Source: a bacterium
GTDB lineage: Bacteria > UBP6 > UBA1177
Length of the DNA: 43,694 nucleotides
Direction of reading: 5' to 3'
NCBI GenBank assembly: GCA_017961325.1
Contig: JAGCXM010000038.1
Span: 1-43,694, forward strand
This document shows positions 33,324 to 41,476 of the stretch, piece by piece. The position numbers and the translations under genes were made by a program. The notes beneath the pieces were generated by a model, which saw only the letters and a list, made by a program, of their open reading frames with translations, made no database searches and was not told the origin of the DNA. Position 1 is the stretch's first letter. Each line of letters opens with the position of its first letter.

Positions 33324-34838
33324 ATGAGATCGAGAAAAGAACTTCAAAAAGTTATTGCTGAAATCACGGCGGAGAAAGAGGCTCTGCGCGGCAGTTTCAG
33401 CGAAAATCCGGATAAAGTTCTCGCTTTTTACAACTCGCTAAAAGGTTTGGATCTCGAGTCTCTGAAAAAGATCTTTCATGCGCCCGAAACTGTTGTGGAA
33501 AAGAATATTTTTAATATTACAAGCGTGATTATTTCAGCAGATGAAATTACCGCTCTCCGTGCCGCAATAGCACCTTTCCATCCCGGGAACATTAAACTGA
33601 CCAGCCCTGAACTTTTCAAACAGGATATGCAGCTCATGCAGGGAATCTTTTTCTTTCTGTTGCGCGACATCTGCGAGACCGGTACTTTTTTCGCCCCAGA
33701 CGAGCAAAAATTGAAAATTAAAAAGCTTTTTGACTCGGCTTTGGAAGAAAAATCATGGTATCTGCCTGAAAAACAGAGCGAAATACTTAATAAGATCAGC
33801 AAAGAGCTGCGATTTTTGAGAGAAAATCCTTTCACCGACATCGATTTTACCAAATTCGAAGGGAACTATTTCAAGGCGAATGAAGGCGTTCTACGCATTC
33901 TGGCAAATTTTATGCCGCCCGCAAACGAAGCTGTTCCGAGGGAAAAACTCATAAACGTGGTGAATTTCGTGCGGGAACATCAGGAATCTATCCTCAAGAT
34001 CTTTCCGAACAGAAAAAAAACGAATTATACCGATACAGAAGCAAACGAAGAAATAACAAAAGTTTCCAGGAATCTCGAAAAACTGAAAGATCTGGATTTC
34101 GGTTTCAAGGATCCTGACTTTACACAGATATTTTTTGCCGGCGATGAAAAATTCCATAGGGAAATAACCTGCAAATTTTTTGAAGAATCCGAAATGAAAT
34201 GGCACGACGGACAGCCTGCGCTCGAAGGCCAAACGATCAAAGCCAACAAAAATGACCGTTTTACGAACAGAAGCGCTTTGAACCACAAATTTTTATATCC
34301 GGAACGCAACAGAATCACCCACCTGGGTGCAAATGTCGCCGTCTATAAACTGTTCGACAAATACAGCGATTTCCAAATGTTCAATGATTTCCAGATATTG
34401 TATTGGGAAAAGCTGTTCTTGTACGCTTTTTTTGATTCTTACAAATATCTCTGCGATCTTAAGAAAAAAGCGGCTAAAAAAGGCCATGCGGAAAAACTTC
34501 TCACAATTCTGGAGCATTATTTCAAAAAGATCTCGGTGCCTTTGAATATCAATGCGGCAAACAATGAAAAATTATGGCGCAAAGTCTTCAATTTTGACAA
34601 TAAAGACGGCTATCTCAAGATCCCGAAAGAGGAAATCGACAAAACAAATATCTACAACAACAATGTTTTGAATGAAGATGAAATCACTCATCTGAAAAAA
34701 TTCATGAGTTTTCTCTACTGCTCCGAAAACGAAGAGATCGATTTCTTTGAAAATCACGCTTTTGCGATCCAGATTTATTTAATTTATCTTACTTTCGAAC
34801 TTGCGAAAATGGATAAATCTGAAGAAAAACATCAATAA
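33324..34838 (+). CDS. Unknown 504-residue protein with a HEPN-type RNxxxH motif
   Basis: 504 residues, nearly all predicted helix, no signal peptide. YPERNRITHLGANVAVYKLF (Arg328, Asn329, His333) has exactly the R-N-x3-H spacing that marks HEPN ribonucleases such as Csm6/Csx1, RnlA and many abortive-infection toxins. The motif lies in a helix followed by another long helix (WEKLFLYAFFDSYKYLCDLKKK), as in HEPN domains. The N-terminal 300 residues are not recognised. The start at 33324 is chosen for the TGGAGA at 33313; an in-frame ATG at 33312 overlaps that site. It stands alone between E5 and E6. The next operon has a CARF-like gene, and Csx1-type proteins fuse CARF with HEPN; a split arrangement is conceivable. 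A single motif is not proof. Confidence 0.6.
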   Translation: MRSRKELQKVIAEITAEKEALRGSFSENPDKVLAFYNSLKGLDLESLKKIFHAPETVVEKNIFNITSVIISADEITALRAAIAPFHPGNIKLTSPELFKQDMQLMQGIFFFLLRDICETGTFFAPDEQKLKIKKLFDSALEEKSWYLPEKQSEILNKISKELRFLRENPFTDIDFTKFEGNYFKANEGVLRILANFMPPANEAVPREKLINVVNFVREHQESILKIFPNRKKTNYTDTEANEEITKVSRNLEKLKDLDFGFKDPDFTQIFFAGDEKFHREITCKFFEESEMKWHDGQPALEGQTIKANKNDRFTNRSALNHKFLYPERNRITHLGANVAVYKLFDKYSDFQMFNDFQILYWEKLFLYAFFDSYKYLCDLKKKAAKKGHAEKLLTILEHYFKKISVPLNINAANNEKLWRKVFNFDNKDGYLKIPKEEIDKTNIYNNNVLNEDEITHLKKFMSFLYCSENEEIDFFENHAFAIQIYLIYLTFELAKMDKSEEKHQ

Positions 34839-34872
34839 AACCATGCAATTATGAAGTTTTTACAAAATTTTT

Positions 34873-34901
34873 GTCAACTCTCCGGATTTTCGCCGCTTAT
34901 A
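34873..34901 (+). promoter_or_regulatory. Repeated element E6 (putative alternative-sigma promoter of the CARF-sigma operon)
   Basis: GTCAACTC (34873-34880), 13 bases, CGCTTATA (34894-34901), then AGCGTGAATGG. It lies 34 bases after the previous stop; the CARF-like start is 85 bases beyond it. Autoregulation of the sigma-like gene is implied if the element is its promoter. Confidence 0.75.
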
Positions 34902-34986
34902 TATAGCGTGAATGGTTCTTTTAGTTGCGAAAAATTTACAAACTTATAAAGACAGACAGATTTATTTGTCTATTTGAGGTGAAAAA

Positions 34987-35607
34987 ATGAAAAAAATCGT
35001 ATTTGTGACACTCCCGCTTAAAGGCAATTTGGAAAAACGCATCTACCCGGTTGACGGCAACTCTTTGCTTGAGATCAAGGAGCCGATCTGTTTTGCAGCA
35101 ACAGCTGCTCTGGTCAGCAAACTTAAAGCTGATGACGAAGTAAAGATCATACTTATCGAGACAGAAGGCGGCGAGAATGCCGGGGACGAAAACGCAAAAC
35201 TTTTCAAAGAAGAACTTAACCGTTTTAACACTGTCGGTGCAAAAATAAGTTACGAAACGCTTTCCAACACTTTCGATCCTTCAAAAACAAACTTCCAGTT
35301 CACATTTAAAACCCTGATAAAAAAACTGGAAGAAGGAGCTGAAATTTATGCCGATATCACTTTCGGACCGAAACCTCTGGCATTCCTTCTTTTCTCTGTT
35401 TTCCAGTTTGCCGAAAAATTTTTCAACAGCTCTATCGGCAATATCGTCTACTCCAAAGTAGAATTTAAAGCAGGCAAAATAGCAGACGGATCTGAAATGA
35501 TTTACGATGTTACCCCGCTCTATCTGATGAGCAGCATTACCAACTTGATCGAAGCTCCAAGCAGTGAACGCGCAATCCAGACGGTTGAAACATTGTTTGA
35601 GGAGTAG
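34987..35607 (+). CDS. CARF-like protein of the TM1812/Csx2 type (N-terminal sensor domain only)
   Basis: 206 residues. The layout is Rossmann-like: beta strand KIVFVTLPL, the helix LEIKEPICFAATAALVSKL, strand EVKIILIETEGGENAGDENAKLFKEEL, then EIYADITFGPKPLAFLLFSVFQFAEKF and NIVYSKVEFKAGKIADGSEMIYDVTPLYLMSSI. The ADITFG-PKPL block resembles the 'DxTHG-frs-lP' signature of TM1812-type CARF proteins, with Phe in place of the His, and the Y-x-V-T-P-L ending is also typical. CARF domains bind cyclic oligoadenylates or related messengers. No HEPN or other effector domain is attached. It is coupled (two-base gap) to the sigma-like gene. No CRISPR array or cas gene is in the window. Confidence 0.58.
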   Translation: MKKIVFVTLPLKGNLEKRIYPVDGNSLLEIKEPICFAATAALVSKLKADDEVKIILIETEGGENAGDENAKLFKEELNRFNTVGAKISYETLSNTFDPSKTNFQFTFKTLIKKLEEGAEIYADITFGPKPLAFLLFSVFQFAEKFFNSSIGNIVYSKVEFKAGKIADGSEMIYDVTPLYLMSSITNLIEAPSSERAIQTVETLFEE

Positions 35608-35609
35608 GC

Positions 35610-36479
35610 ATGGAACAGATATTTGAAAAAATAAACGAACTTTTTGATGAATATCTGAAAACTCTCAATCTTGCAAACACCGAAACCGCCAAACTGGCTA
35701 TAGAAGAGAAAATTATTCTCACTGTATGGAAAGCCAATAAAAATTACAGGGAATATTCTGTTGAAGTCATTGAAAAAGTTAAGGAATCTCTTAAATACTT
35801 TCCAGATTCCAAGGCAAGAAAAAATGGCGGCGAATTTAGTAAATATCTCTTTAACTCCTTGCAAAACTCGATTGGTTCAACCAAAGGTGAAGAATCTTTG
35901 GAACAAAAAACCGGATTATCAATATCTGATGAAGATCAAAAACTGATACGCAAAATAAACAAATGCATCAAAAGGTTACTTAAAATGGACCCTCTTTTAG
36001 ACAACGATGCAATCATTGGGAAAGTAGCTGCAATACTAAAAAAGGACGAATCTGAAATAACAGACCTTTTAAACTTGGCAAAAACTACTGCTCTCGGACT
36101 TGAAATGCAAAATCATGAAGACAACGAGAGTGTTATGATTGAGGAAGTCTTTGATATTGTTGGCAAAAACCCGATCGAAGACTGGTTTGCTTCGCTTGAG
36201 GCGCGGGAAAAAGCTCTTTTCTTAATAGATTCGGAATGGAACAAGAAACCCGATCAGATGCTTTCAGAACTTCTTACAATCAAAGTCTTAGATGCGAACC
36301 TGAATGTTGAAAATATGGAAAACTACACCTTTCTGAACAAAGAAATTTACGATAACTTTCGAAAAGATCCTGAACGCAAACTGCCGGAAGAATCCGAAAT
36401 CGCTGAAAAATACGGATTGACAAAATCTGCGGCGAGCAAAAAAATTTCCCGGTTTTTGAACCTTTTAAAAAATTTTTAA
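35610..36479 (+). CDS. Sigma-70-like transcription factor
   Basis: 289 residues, start two bases after the CARF-like stop (GAGGAGTAGGCATG). Residues about 60-95 (YFPDSKARKNGGEFSKYLFNSLQNSIGS) resemble sigma region 2 ('FDPSKG-x-F-xx-YL-xx-IxNxI'). About 125-165 (LLDNDAIIGKVAAILKKDESEITDLLNLAKTTALGLE) reads like the helix-turn-helix of region 3. The last 30 residues (LPEESEIAEKYGLTKSAASKKISRFLNLLKNF) form a region 4-like helix-turn-helix for the -35 element. Similarity is at the pattern level only; a non-sigma DNA-binding regulator is the alternative. It is the natural candidate to read the E elements, one of which drives its own operon. Confidence 0.58.
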   Translation: MEQIFEKINELFDEYLKTLNLANTETAKLAIEEKIILTVWKANKNYREYSVEVIEKVKESLKYFPDSKARKNGGEFSKYLFNSLQNSIGSTKGEESLEQKTGLSISDEDQKLIRKINKCIKRLLKMDPLLDNDAIIGKVAAILKKDESEITDLLNLAKTTALGLEMQNHEDNESVMIEEVFDIVGKNPIEDWFASLEAREKALFLIDSEWNKKPDQMLSELLTIKVLDANLNVENMENYTFLNKEIYDNFRKDPERKLPEESEIAEKYGLTKSAASKKISRFLNLLKNF

Positions 36480-36487
36480 AAATTTCC

Positions 36488-36516
36488 GTCAACTCGACCG
36501 TTTTTAACTGCTTGTA
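36488..36516 (+). promoter_or_regulatory. Repeated element E7 (putative alternative-sigma promoter, orphaned)
   Basis: GTCAACTC (36488-36495), 13 bases, TGCTTGTA (36509-36516), then TGTGTAGG. It lies eight bases after the sigma-like stop; 42 bases separate it from a truncated small zinc gene, so it now has no intact target. Confidence 0.68.
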
Positions 36517-36558
36517 TGTTGTGTAGGTAGTTGCTTTACAACAAACACGGAGGAAAAG

Positions 36559-36633
36559 ATGAAAGACGATTTCGGAAAAGATTTGAGATGCAAAAGCACG
36601 GGAAAGATCTGTTGCACTAAAAAAGGAGCGGGT
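36559..36633 (+). pseudogene. Truncated small zinc-knuckle gene at the island's right edge
   Basis: About 75 bases nearly identical to the start of the 21287 gene (MKDDFGKDLRCKSTGKIC...), preceded by the same type of ribosome site (GGAGGAAAAG) and element. The likeness ends at GGAGCGGG, and the next bases are the tail of ispE on the other strand. The CxxC and HLTH parts are lost. Confidence 0.82.
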
Positions 36634-36634
36634 T

Positions 36635-37477
36635 TTAGAACAGGATTTCTGTCTTTCTTACCGTTTTGAACCTTTTTGAAAATTCCGAAACGATTTTTCC
36701 GGCAGTATCTCCGTTTTTCGTCATAGCGATGAGCGTCGAACCGCTTCCCGACATGAAGACTTTGTGTGCGCCGGCTTTTTCAAGTTCGGCTTTGACGCGG
36801 GCGATTTCTGGAAATTCAGCGAAAACGATCTCTTCAAAATCGTTGAAAATATCTTCGTTGTTCCATGAAAATTGCTTCGGAACGCGGTTTGAAGTGTCGC
36901 AGTCAGGGTAAGTCTTGTCGAAAAGCGAGTAGGCGAGCCCCGTATTTACGTGGATTTCAGGATTTACGAGAACGAAAAAATCGTCGCTTTCCGGAAGATC
37001 GACCGGTTCGGTTTTTTCACCCAAACCTTTGACGATTGCAGGTTTGCCGTAAATGAAAAACGGCACGTCGCTTCCGATTCTTGAAGCAATTTCAATAAGT
37101 TGTGCCAAACTTAAATTGAACTGGCAGTATTCGTTCAGAAATTTCAGGAATGCCGCAGCGTTGCTGCTTCCGCCGCCGAGACCTGCTCCGCTCGGAATCG
37201 ATTTTCTGATTTTTATGTCAAATTTCGGAAGTTTTTTTCCGGCATAACCCTGCAAAGCTGCATAAGCCTTGAAAATTATGTTTTTTTCTGTCGGGATGTT
37301 TTCGGCGATTCCTTCCGTGACGACCGAAAACGAAGCGCTTTCTTCAATGTCGATTTCGTCAAAAAGGTCGATCGGAGCGAAAAGAGAGTTGATGAAGTGC
37401 ATTCCGCTCCCATTTTCGCGCCTTTCGATCTTTAGAAAAATATTGATTTTTGCCGGTGAATAAACTGTTGAAATCAT
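36635..37477 (-). CDS. ispE: 4-diphosphocytidyl-2-C-methyl-D-erythritol kinase
   Basis: 280 residues. It phosphorylates CDP-methylerythritol in the MEP pathway of isoprenoid synthesis. GHMP-kinase hallmarks: SPAKINIFLKIERR at the N-terminus, the ATP-binding PSGAGLGGGSSNAAAFLKFLN around residues 94-114, and KVFMSGSGSTLIAM near the C-terminus. Normal length. The gene lies 16 bases after the M3 peptidase gene on the same strand and likely shares its transcript. The accessory island ends within its stop region but the last codon is intact. Confidence 0.94.
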   Translation of the reverse strand: MISTVYSPAKINIFLKIERRENGSGMHFINSLFAPIDLFDEIDIEESASFSVVTEGIAENIPTEKNIIFKAYAALQGYAGKKLPKFDIKIRKSIPSGAGLGGGSSNAAAFLKFLNEYCQFNLSLAQLIEIASRIGSDVPFFIYGKPAIVKGLGEKTEPVDLPESDDFFVLVNPEIHVNTGLAYSLFDKTYPDCDTSNRVPKQFSWNNEDIFNDFEEIVFAEFPEIARVKAELEKAGAHKVFMSGSGSTLIAMTKNGDTAGKIVSEFSKRFKTVRKTEILF

Positions 37478-37493
37478 TTAGAAATCTTGAATT

Positions 37494-39572
37494 TTACTGG
37501 TTGAGCCACTTTTCGAACTCTTCAAACGAAAGGTCTCTTCCGAGGAAGTCGCGAACCATTTCCATACCCGATTTCGCGCCGCCCGCTTTGAGAACCTGAT
37601 CTCTGTATTTGCCCATGAATTCAGGGTTCATAAGGCCGCCGTTCTGTTTGATGTAGCCGTAGAAGTCTTTTGCAATCGAAAGCGACCACATGTAGGTGTA
37701 GTAGTTCGAGCTGTATCCTGCAAGGTGTCCGAAATTCTCGATCTGGTGCGTTTCTTCGTAGGTTTTCCACGGAGAATATTCCCTTTCGGTCTTCTTTTCG
37801 AAAGCGTGGTGATCGAAATTCTCGGGATCCTGAAGGTAGACTTCGAGCGAAAGGATGGCAAGGTAAAGCTGTCTCGAAGTGTGGAGACCTTTGCCGAATT
37901 CATCCGATTTTTTCATCTTTTCTACAAGTTCGGCAGGAATCGGTTCGCCAGCGTCATTCGTAGCCCAGAGCTGGAGAATCGAAGCGTCCCATACGTATTC
38001 TTCCATGAACTGCGACGGAACTTCGACGAAGTCTCTCTGGCAGTTAGTTCCGGCGAAACGGACGTATTTGTTGTCTTTTGCAAGGATTCCGTTGATGAGG
38101 TGTCCGAACTCGTGGAAAAGTGTCTGGACGCTGTCGTGACCGACGTAAGCCTTTCCGTTTACGGGTGTCGGGAAGTTGCCGACGATAGCCATTCTCGGAA
38201 GTCTTCCCTTGATTCCCTGCTCGTTCGTGAACATTGCAAAATGTTTGTACTTGTTTTCACGCGGATAGAGGTCAAGGTCAAAGGTTCCGATTTTTTCGCC
38301 GTTCGAGTAGACGTCGTATGAAAGAATGCTCTCGTGCCAAACGTCTTCGCGCTGGATTTTCTTGAACTCAAGACCGAAAATCTTTGAATTTACCGTGAAA
38401 ATTCCGTTCAGGACTTTCTCGATTTCAAAGTAGGGTCTGACATCTTCGGGGTTATAGTTGAACTTTTCCATTCTGACGAGACGCGGATAGTAGAATCTGT
38501 CCCACGGCTCGATTTCAACGTCTTCGCGGCCGAGAACTGCTTTTTTCTTAGCAAGAAGGACTTCTGCCTCTTTTCTGGCGTAAGGCATTGACATTGCTGC
38601 GATTTTCTTTACGAAGTTTTCCGCATTTTCCGGGTTCCCGATCATAAGTTTTGCTTCGGAGTATTCAGCCCAGTTTTTGTAGCCAAGAAGGTTTGCGAGT
38701 TTCTTTCTTGCTTTGAGGAAATTTGCAAAAACTTCGGTGTTTGAAGGATATGCAACGGTCTGGGCAAGGAAATACATCTCTTTTCTCAGAGTTTCGTCGT
38801 CAGCCGATTCCATTACCGGGAAATAGTCCGGATAGTCGGTCGTCAGCGTGATCATGCCGTTTTCGTCTTTTGCATGACCGTTGATGAAGTCTTCGGGAAG
38901 TCCTTTGAGCCTTTCAGCAGTAACTTTGAGAGTTCTTCTGTCGCTTGCGATGTTTGCATAGAATTTTTGTTCGATTTCAACAAGTTCAGCCGTTATTTTT
39001 TTGATTTCTTCGCGTGTTTTTTCATCTTTGTCAACGCCGGAACGCTTGAAATCGTCGATAACGTCTTTGAGGAAGTGCTTGTCTTCCGCATCGAACGCAG
39101 GATCGTCAGCCGGAATTGCAACCATGACTTTGTAAAGGTCTGCATCAAGGTTGATTTCCGTGAGAAGCGCCATGAGTTCGCTTTCAGCCGCCATAGCCGC
39201 GTTTCTCATTCCTCCGTCGGGGTGGTTCATCTGGTAGATGCCGATTTTGCCCCATGCGTCTTCAACTTTTACTTCAAAACTGTTGAAAAGCTGAAGTTTT
39301 TCGATGTTCGTTCTTCCTTCCGGATTTGCCTTGATGTCGGCGATGATTGCCTTTATGGCAGCCATCTCATCAGTGCAGTGCTTGTAAAAACCGTTTCCGA
39401 TTGTTCCGAAATCGGGAGCTTTAGCTTCCGTTTTTTCGGGCTGTGCAGCCTGTTCCGCAGCAGCCGGGGTTTCCGACTGTTTCGCGGGTTCTTCATCTTT
39501 TGCCGGCTGGCTTCCGCAAGAAGCGAAGAACAATCCGGCCAAAACCGTTAAAACGACCAATCTTTTTTTCAT
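37494..39572 (-). CDS. M3-family oligopeptidase, predicted lipoprotein
   Basis: 692 residues. Zinc peptidase signature LFHEFGHLINGILA (H-E-x2-H), with the third ligand Glu in the downstream FVEVPSQFMEEYVWD region, as in PepF/oligopeptidase A/Dcp. Unlike the cytosolic relatives it starts with a lipobox signal peptide (MKKRLVVLTVLAGLFFASC), followed by an Ala/Pro/Glu-rich linker to about residue 55, so it should be anchored at the membrane and degrade peptides in the periplasm or outside. The start at 39572 follows AGGAGGTAAAAATG on the minus strand; an earlier in-frame start would lack a signal. It lies 28 bases after citF. Confidence 0.9.
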   Translation of the reverse strand: MKKRLVVLTVLAGLFFASCGSQPAKDEEPAKQSETPAAAEQAAQPEKTEAKAPDFGTIGNGFYKHCTDEMAAIKAIIADIKANPEGRTNIEKLQLFNSFEVKVEDAWGKIGIYQMNHPDGGMRNAAMAAESELMALLTEINLDADLYKVMVAIPADDPAFDAEDKHFLKDVIDDFKRSGVDKDEKTREEIKKITAELVEIEQKFYANIASDRRTLKVTAERLKGLPEDFINGHAKDENGMITLTTDYPDYFPVMESADDETLRKEMYFLAQTVAYPSNTEVFANFLKARKKLANLLGYKNWAEYSEAKLMIGNPENAENFVKKIAAMSMPYARKEAEVLLAKKKAVLGREDVEIEPWDRFYYPRLVRMEKFNYNPEDVRPYFEIEKVLNGIFTVNSKIFGLEFKKIQREDVWHESILSYDVYSNGEKIGTFDLDLYPRENKYKHFAMFTNEQGIKGRLPRMAIVGNFPTPVNGKAYVGHDSVQTLFHEFGHLINGILAKDNKYVRFAGTNCQRDFVEVPSQFMEEYVWDASILQLWATNDAGEPIPAELVEKMKKSDEFGKGLHTSRQLYLAILSLEVYLQDPENFDHHAFEKKTEREYSPWKTYEETHQIENFGHLAGYSSNYYTYMWSLSIAKDFYGYIKQNGGLMNPEFMGKYRDQVLKAGGAKSGMEMVRDFLGRDLSFEEFEKWLNQ

Positions 39573-39600
39573 TTTTACCTCCTGATTTATAAAAAAACGC

Positions 39601-41166
39601 TTATTTCGGCATAGCCCTTTTGATGGTGTCGAGAAGGGTTCCGTCACGCCATTCGATAACATGAACGACCTCGTCTGTAGTGGGTTTCGGCTTCGGAATT
39701 ACGCCGAAGCTTTCTGCTTTTTCTTTCGATTTTGCAAGAAGTTCGTCCATCGGAATGATGTTGAGTCCGTATTTTTTGCCGTTCTCAAGGATCGCTTCTT
39801 TGTATGAAGAGCGGCTCTTCGGGTTGACGCAGACAAAATCTTCGGTGACAACGACGTCGATGACCTCTCCCGGAGTGGTGCGAGTATAGACTTTCTCGAC
39901 GATCTTCGGGAAACCTTTTCCGTCCTTTCCCGTAGCGAGAGGAACGAACATGATCGTGAGATCCGCACCTGCCGCGACATCCTGACCTCCGCCGATTCCG
40001 CCGATGATCCTGCCGGAAGCGCAGACGGTGTTGACGTTGAAGTCTCTGTCGACTTCGAGAGCCGAAAGAACTGCGACGTCAAGCATGTTGACTGCACATT
40101 CCTTGTTTGCGATGGACGCATAGAAACCGGTCGAAATAGCAATATGGAACGGGTTCATGAGAAGCGATTTTATTACTTTTTCGCTCGGCTCGAAAAGCTG
40201 TCCGTGGAAAATGTGGCGCAGCGTCCCTTCTTCAAGCATTTCGACGTGCATCGAAGTGATTCCGCCGATAGCGAAGTTCGCCGTGATGTTGTTTTCCTTG
40301 AGATACTGCCTGATGTTGTCGAGAACGATGAGGCCTGCGCCGCTTCCTACCTGAAAAGCAAAACCGTCTTTCATGACGCCCGCAGCCTTCATGATGTTGG
40401 TGACGTTCTCAGCGATCTGAGCGTTGAACTTGTTGGAGCGGATCTTCTCGAAATCGAGCGTTCCCGAGCCGATTCCTTCCGAAAGTCCCGGTTTTTCCAT
40501 CGGAACTACGAAATCGGTGAGTTCCATCGTGATTTCAGCGGGGATAAGAGTTTCTTCCGAAACCGTTCCCGCGAGAAGGCACGTGTAGTCGGCATATTCC
40601 GCATCGGCAGTCGCAAGTCCGAGCGGACCGCAGTATTCGTCGGGATTTCCCATGACGCCGTTCGCGTTTCCGTGGATATCAGCCATCGGAACGGGAAGGA
40701 AAGCGAGTTTTACGTGAACTTCGCCGACCTGAAGCTTGCGGACTCTGTTGCCGTGGCTGAGTCCCACGCCGACCCACGGAAGAAGGTCGCCGACTACGAG
40801 GTGGTTTCCCATCGCTCTGTAGATATTACCGTAAATACCTGTAATTATTCCGTCTTTAAATGCTTCATAAAGCCACGGATCAGTGTGGTCGAAAATAGCG
40901 TTTCCGTAAAGAACGATGTTTCTTTTGCCGTGTTCGCGGAGTTTTGAAACGACCGCCTCGAGACCTCTGTCGCCCGTTCTGTAGTAGTGCGGATAGCTGA
41001 TGACATCGCCGTCATTCAGGATTTCGATGACTTCATCAAGCGTCCTTACCTTGCTTCTGCCGCGCGGAATGAAGTTAGGAGTCTTTCTCGGAGCGAAATG
41101 GGTGAAAAGATTCGACTCGTCGAAAGCCGAAACGAAATTTTTGTACTCTTTGCCGTTGAATTTCAT
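39601..41166 (-). CDS. citF: Citrate lyase alpha subunit (citrate CoA-transferase)
   Basis: 521 residues, matching CitF. It moves the acyl-carrier thioester group between acetyl and citrate before cleavage by the beta subunit. Visible blocks: HYYRTGDRGLEAVV, PVPMADIHGNANGVMG, FAFQVGSGAGLIVLD, NFAIGGITSMHVEML, and the CoA-transferase signature GGIGGGQDVAAGADLTI. The start at 41166 is set by CGGGAGGGATTC. In known operons citD and citE (gamma, beta) stand before citF; neither is in this window, because upstream lies a different gene beyond 310 bases. It may act in another CoA transfer or with subunits elsewhere. Confidence 0.87.
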   Translation of the reverse strand: MKFNGKEYKNFVSAFDESNLFTHFAPRKTPNFIPRGRSKVRTLDEVIEILNDGDVISYPHYYRTGDRGLEAVVSKLREHGKRNIVLYGNAIFDHTDPWLYEAFKDGIITGIYGNIYRAMGNHLVVGDLLPWVGVGLSHGNRVRKLQVGEVHVKLAFLPVPMADIHGNANGVMGNPDEYCGPLGLATADAEYADYTCLLAGTVSEETLIPAEITMELTDFVVPMEKPGLSEGIGSGTLDFEKIRSNKFNAQIAENVTNIMKAAGVMKDGFAFQVGSGAGLIVLDNIRQYLKENNITANFAIGGITSMHVEMLEEGTLRHIFHGQLFEPSEKVIKSLLMNPFHIAISTGFYASIANKECAVNMLDVAVLSALEVDRDFNVNTVCASGRIIGGIGGGQDVAAGADLTIMFVPLATGKDGKGFPKIVEKVYTRTTPGEVIDVVVTEDFVCVNPKSRSSYKEAILENGKKYGLNIIPMDELLAKSKEKAESFGVIPKPKPTTDEVVHVIEWRDGTLLDTIKRAMPK

Positions 41167-41210
41167 GAATCCCTCCCGAAAAATTAGTTCAAAAAACTTA
41201 AAAACGGGCA

Positions 41211-41238
41211 ATCATAGCGTTTTTAAAGGCAATAGCAA
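41211..41238 (-). promoter_or_regulatory. Candidate citF promoter
   Basis: On the minus strand TTGCTA (41238-41233), a 16-base spacer, TATGAT (41216-41211), about 45 bases before the citF start. Confidence 0.45.
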
Positions 41239-41476
41239 TTTATCATTCAGCTGTTTTTCAGACTTTTTTTCGAAGCAGATAAAACAAAACAATCGGCGAA
41301 AAAATTTGTTTGAACAACATAAATTCGCCTGAAAGTTTGATTTCGGTGAAAAACATTTTGGAAACTGTGTCTATATTTCATTCTACAACAACAGAAAAAT
41401 GGCGGAAATACAAAAATGGTAGTTTCCGGCAAATAAATTGCCACATTTGAAGGCTGAAAACAGAAAGGATTTCGCG
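41239..41476. other. Non-coding interval with no recognised feature
   Basis: AT-rich region between the end of the DUF6273 gene and the citF promoter. No tRNA, clear terminator, repeat copy or plausible gene was seen. Confidence 0.5.

Noticed and set aside
13939-36516. The E elements as integron attC sites or a CRISPR array
   Set aside because: No GTTRRRY/RYYYAAC core pair or imperfect hairpin is present, no integron integrase is seen, and the copies are 2-7 kb apart, far from CRISPR spacing.
40144-40947. A 267-codon plus-strand frame across citF
   Set aside because: Antisense to a clear citF with continuous conserved motifs; no ribosome site or recognisable product.
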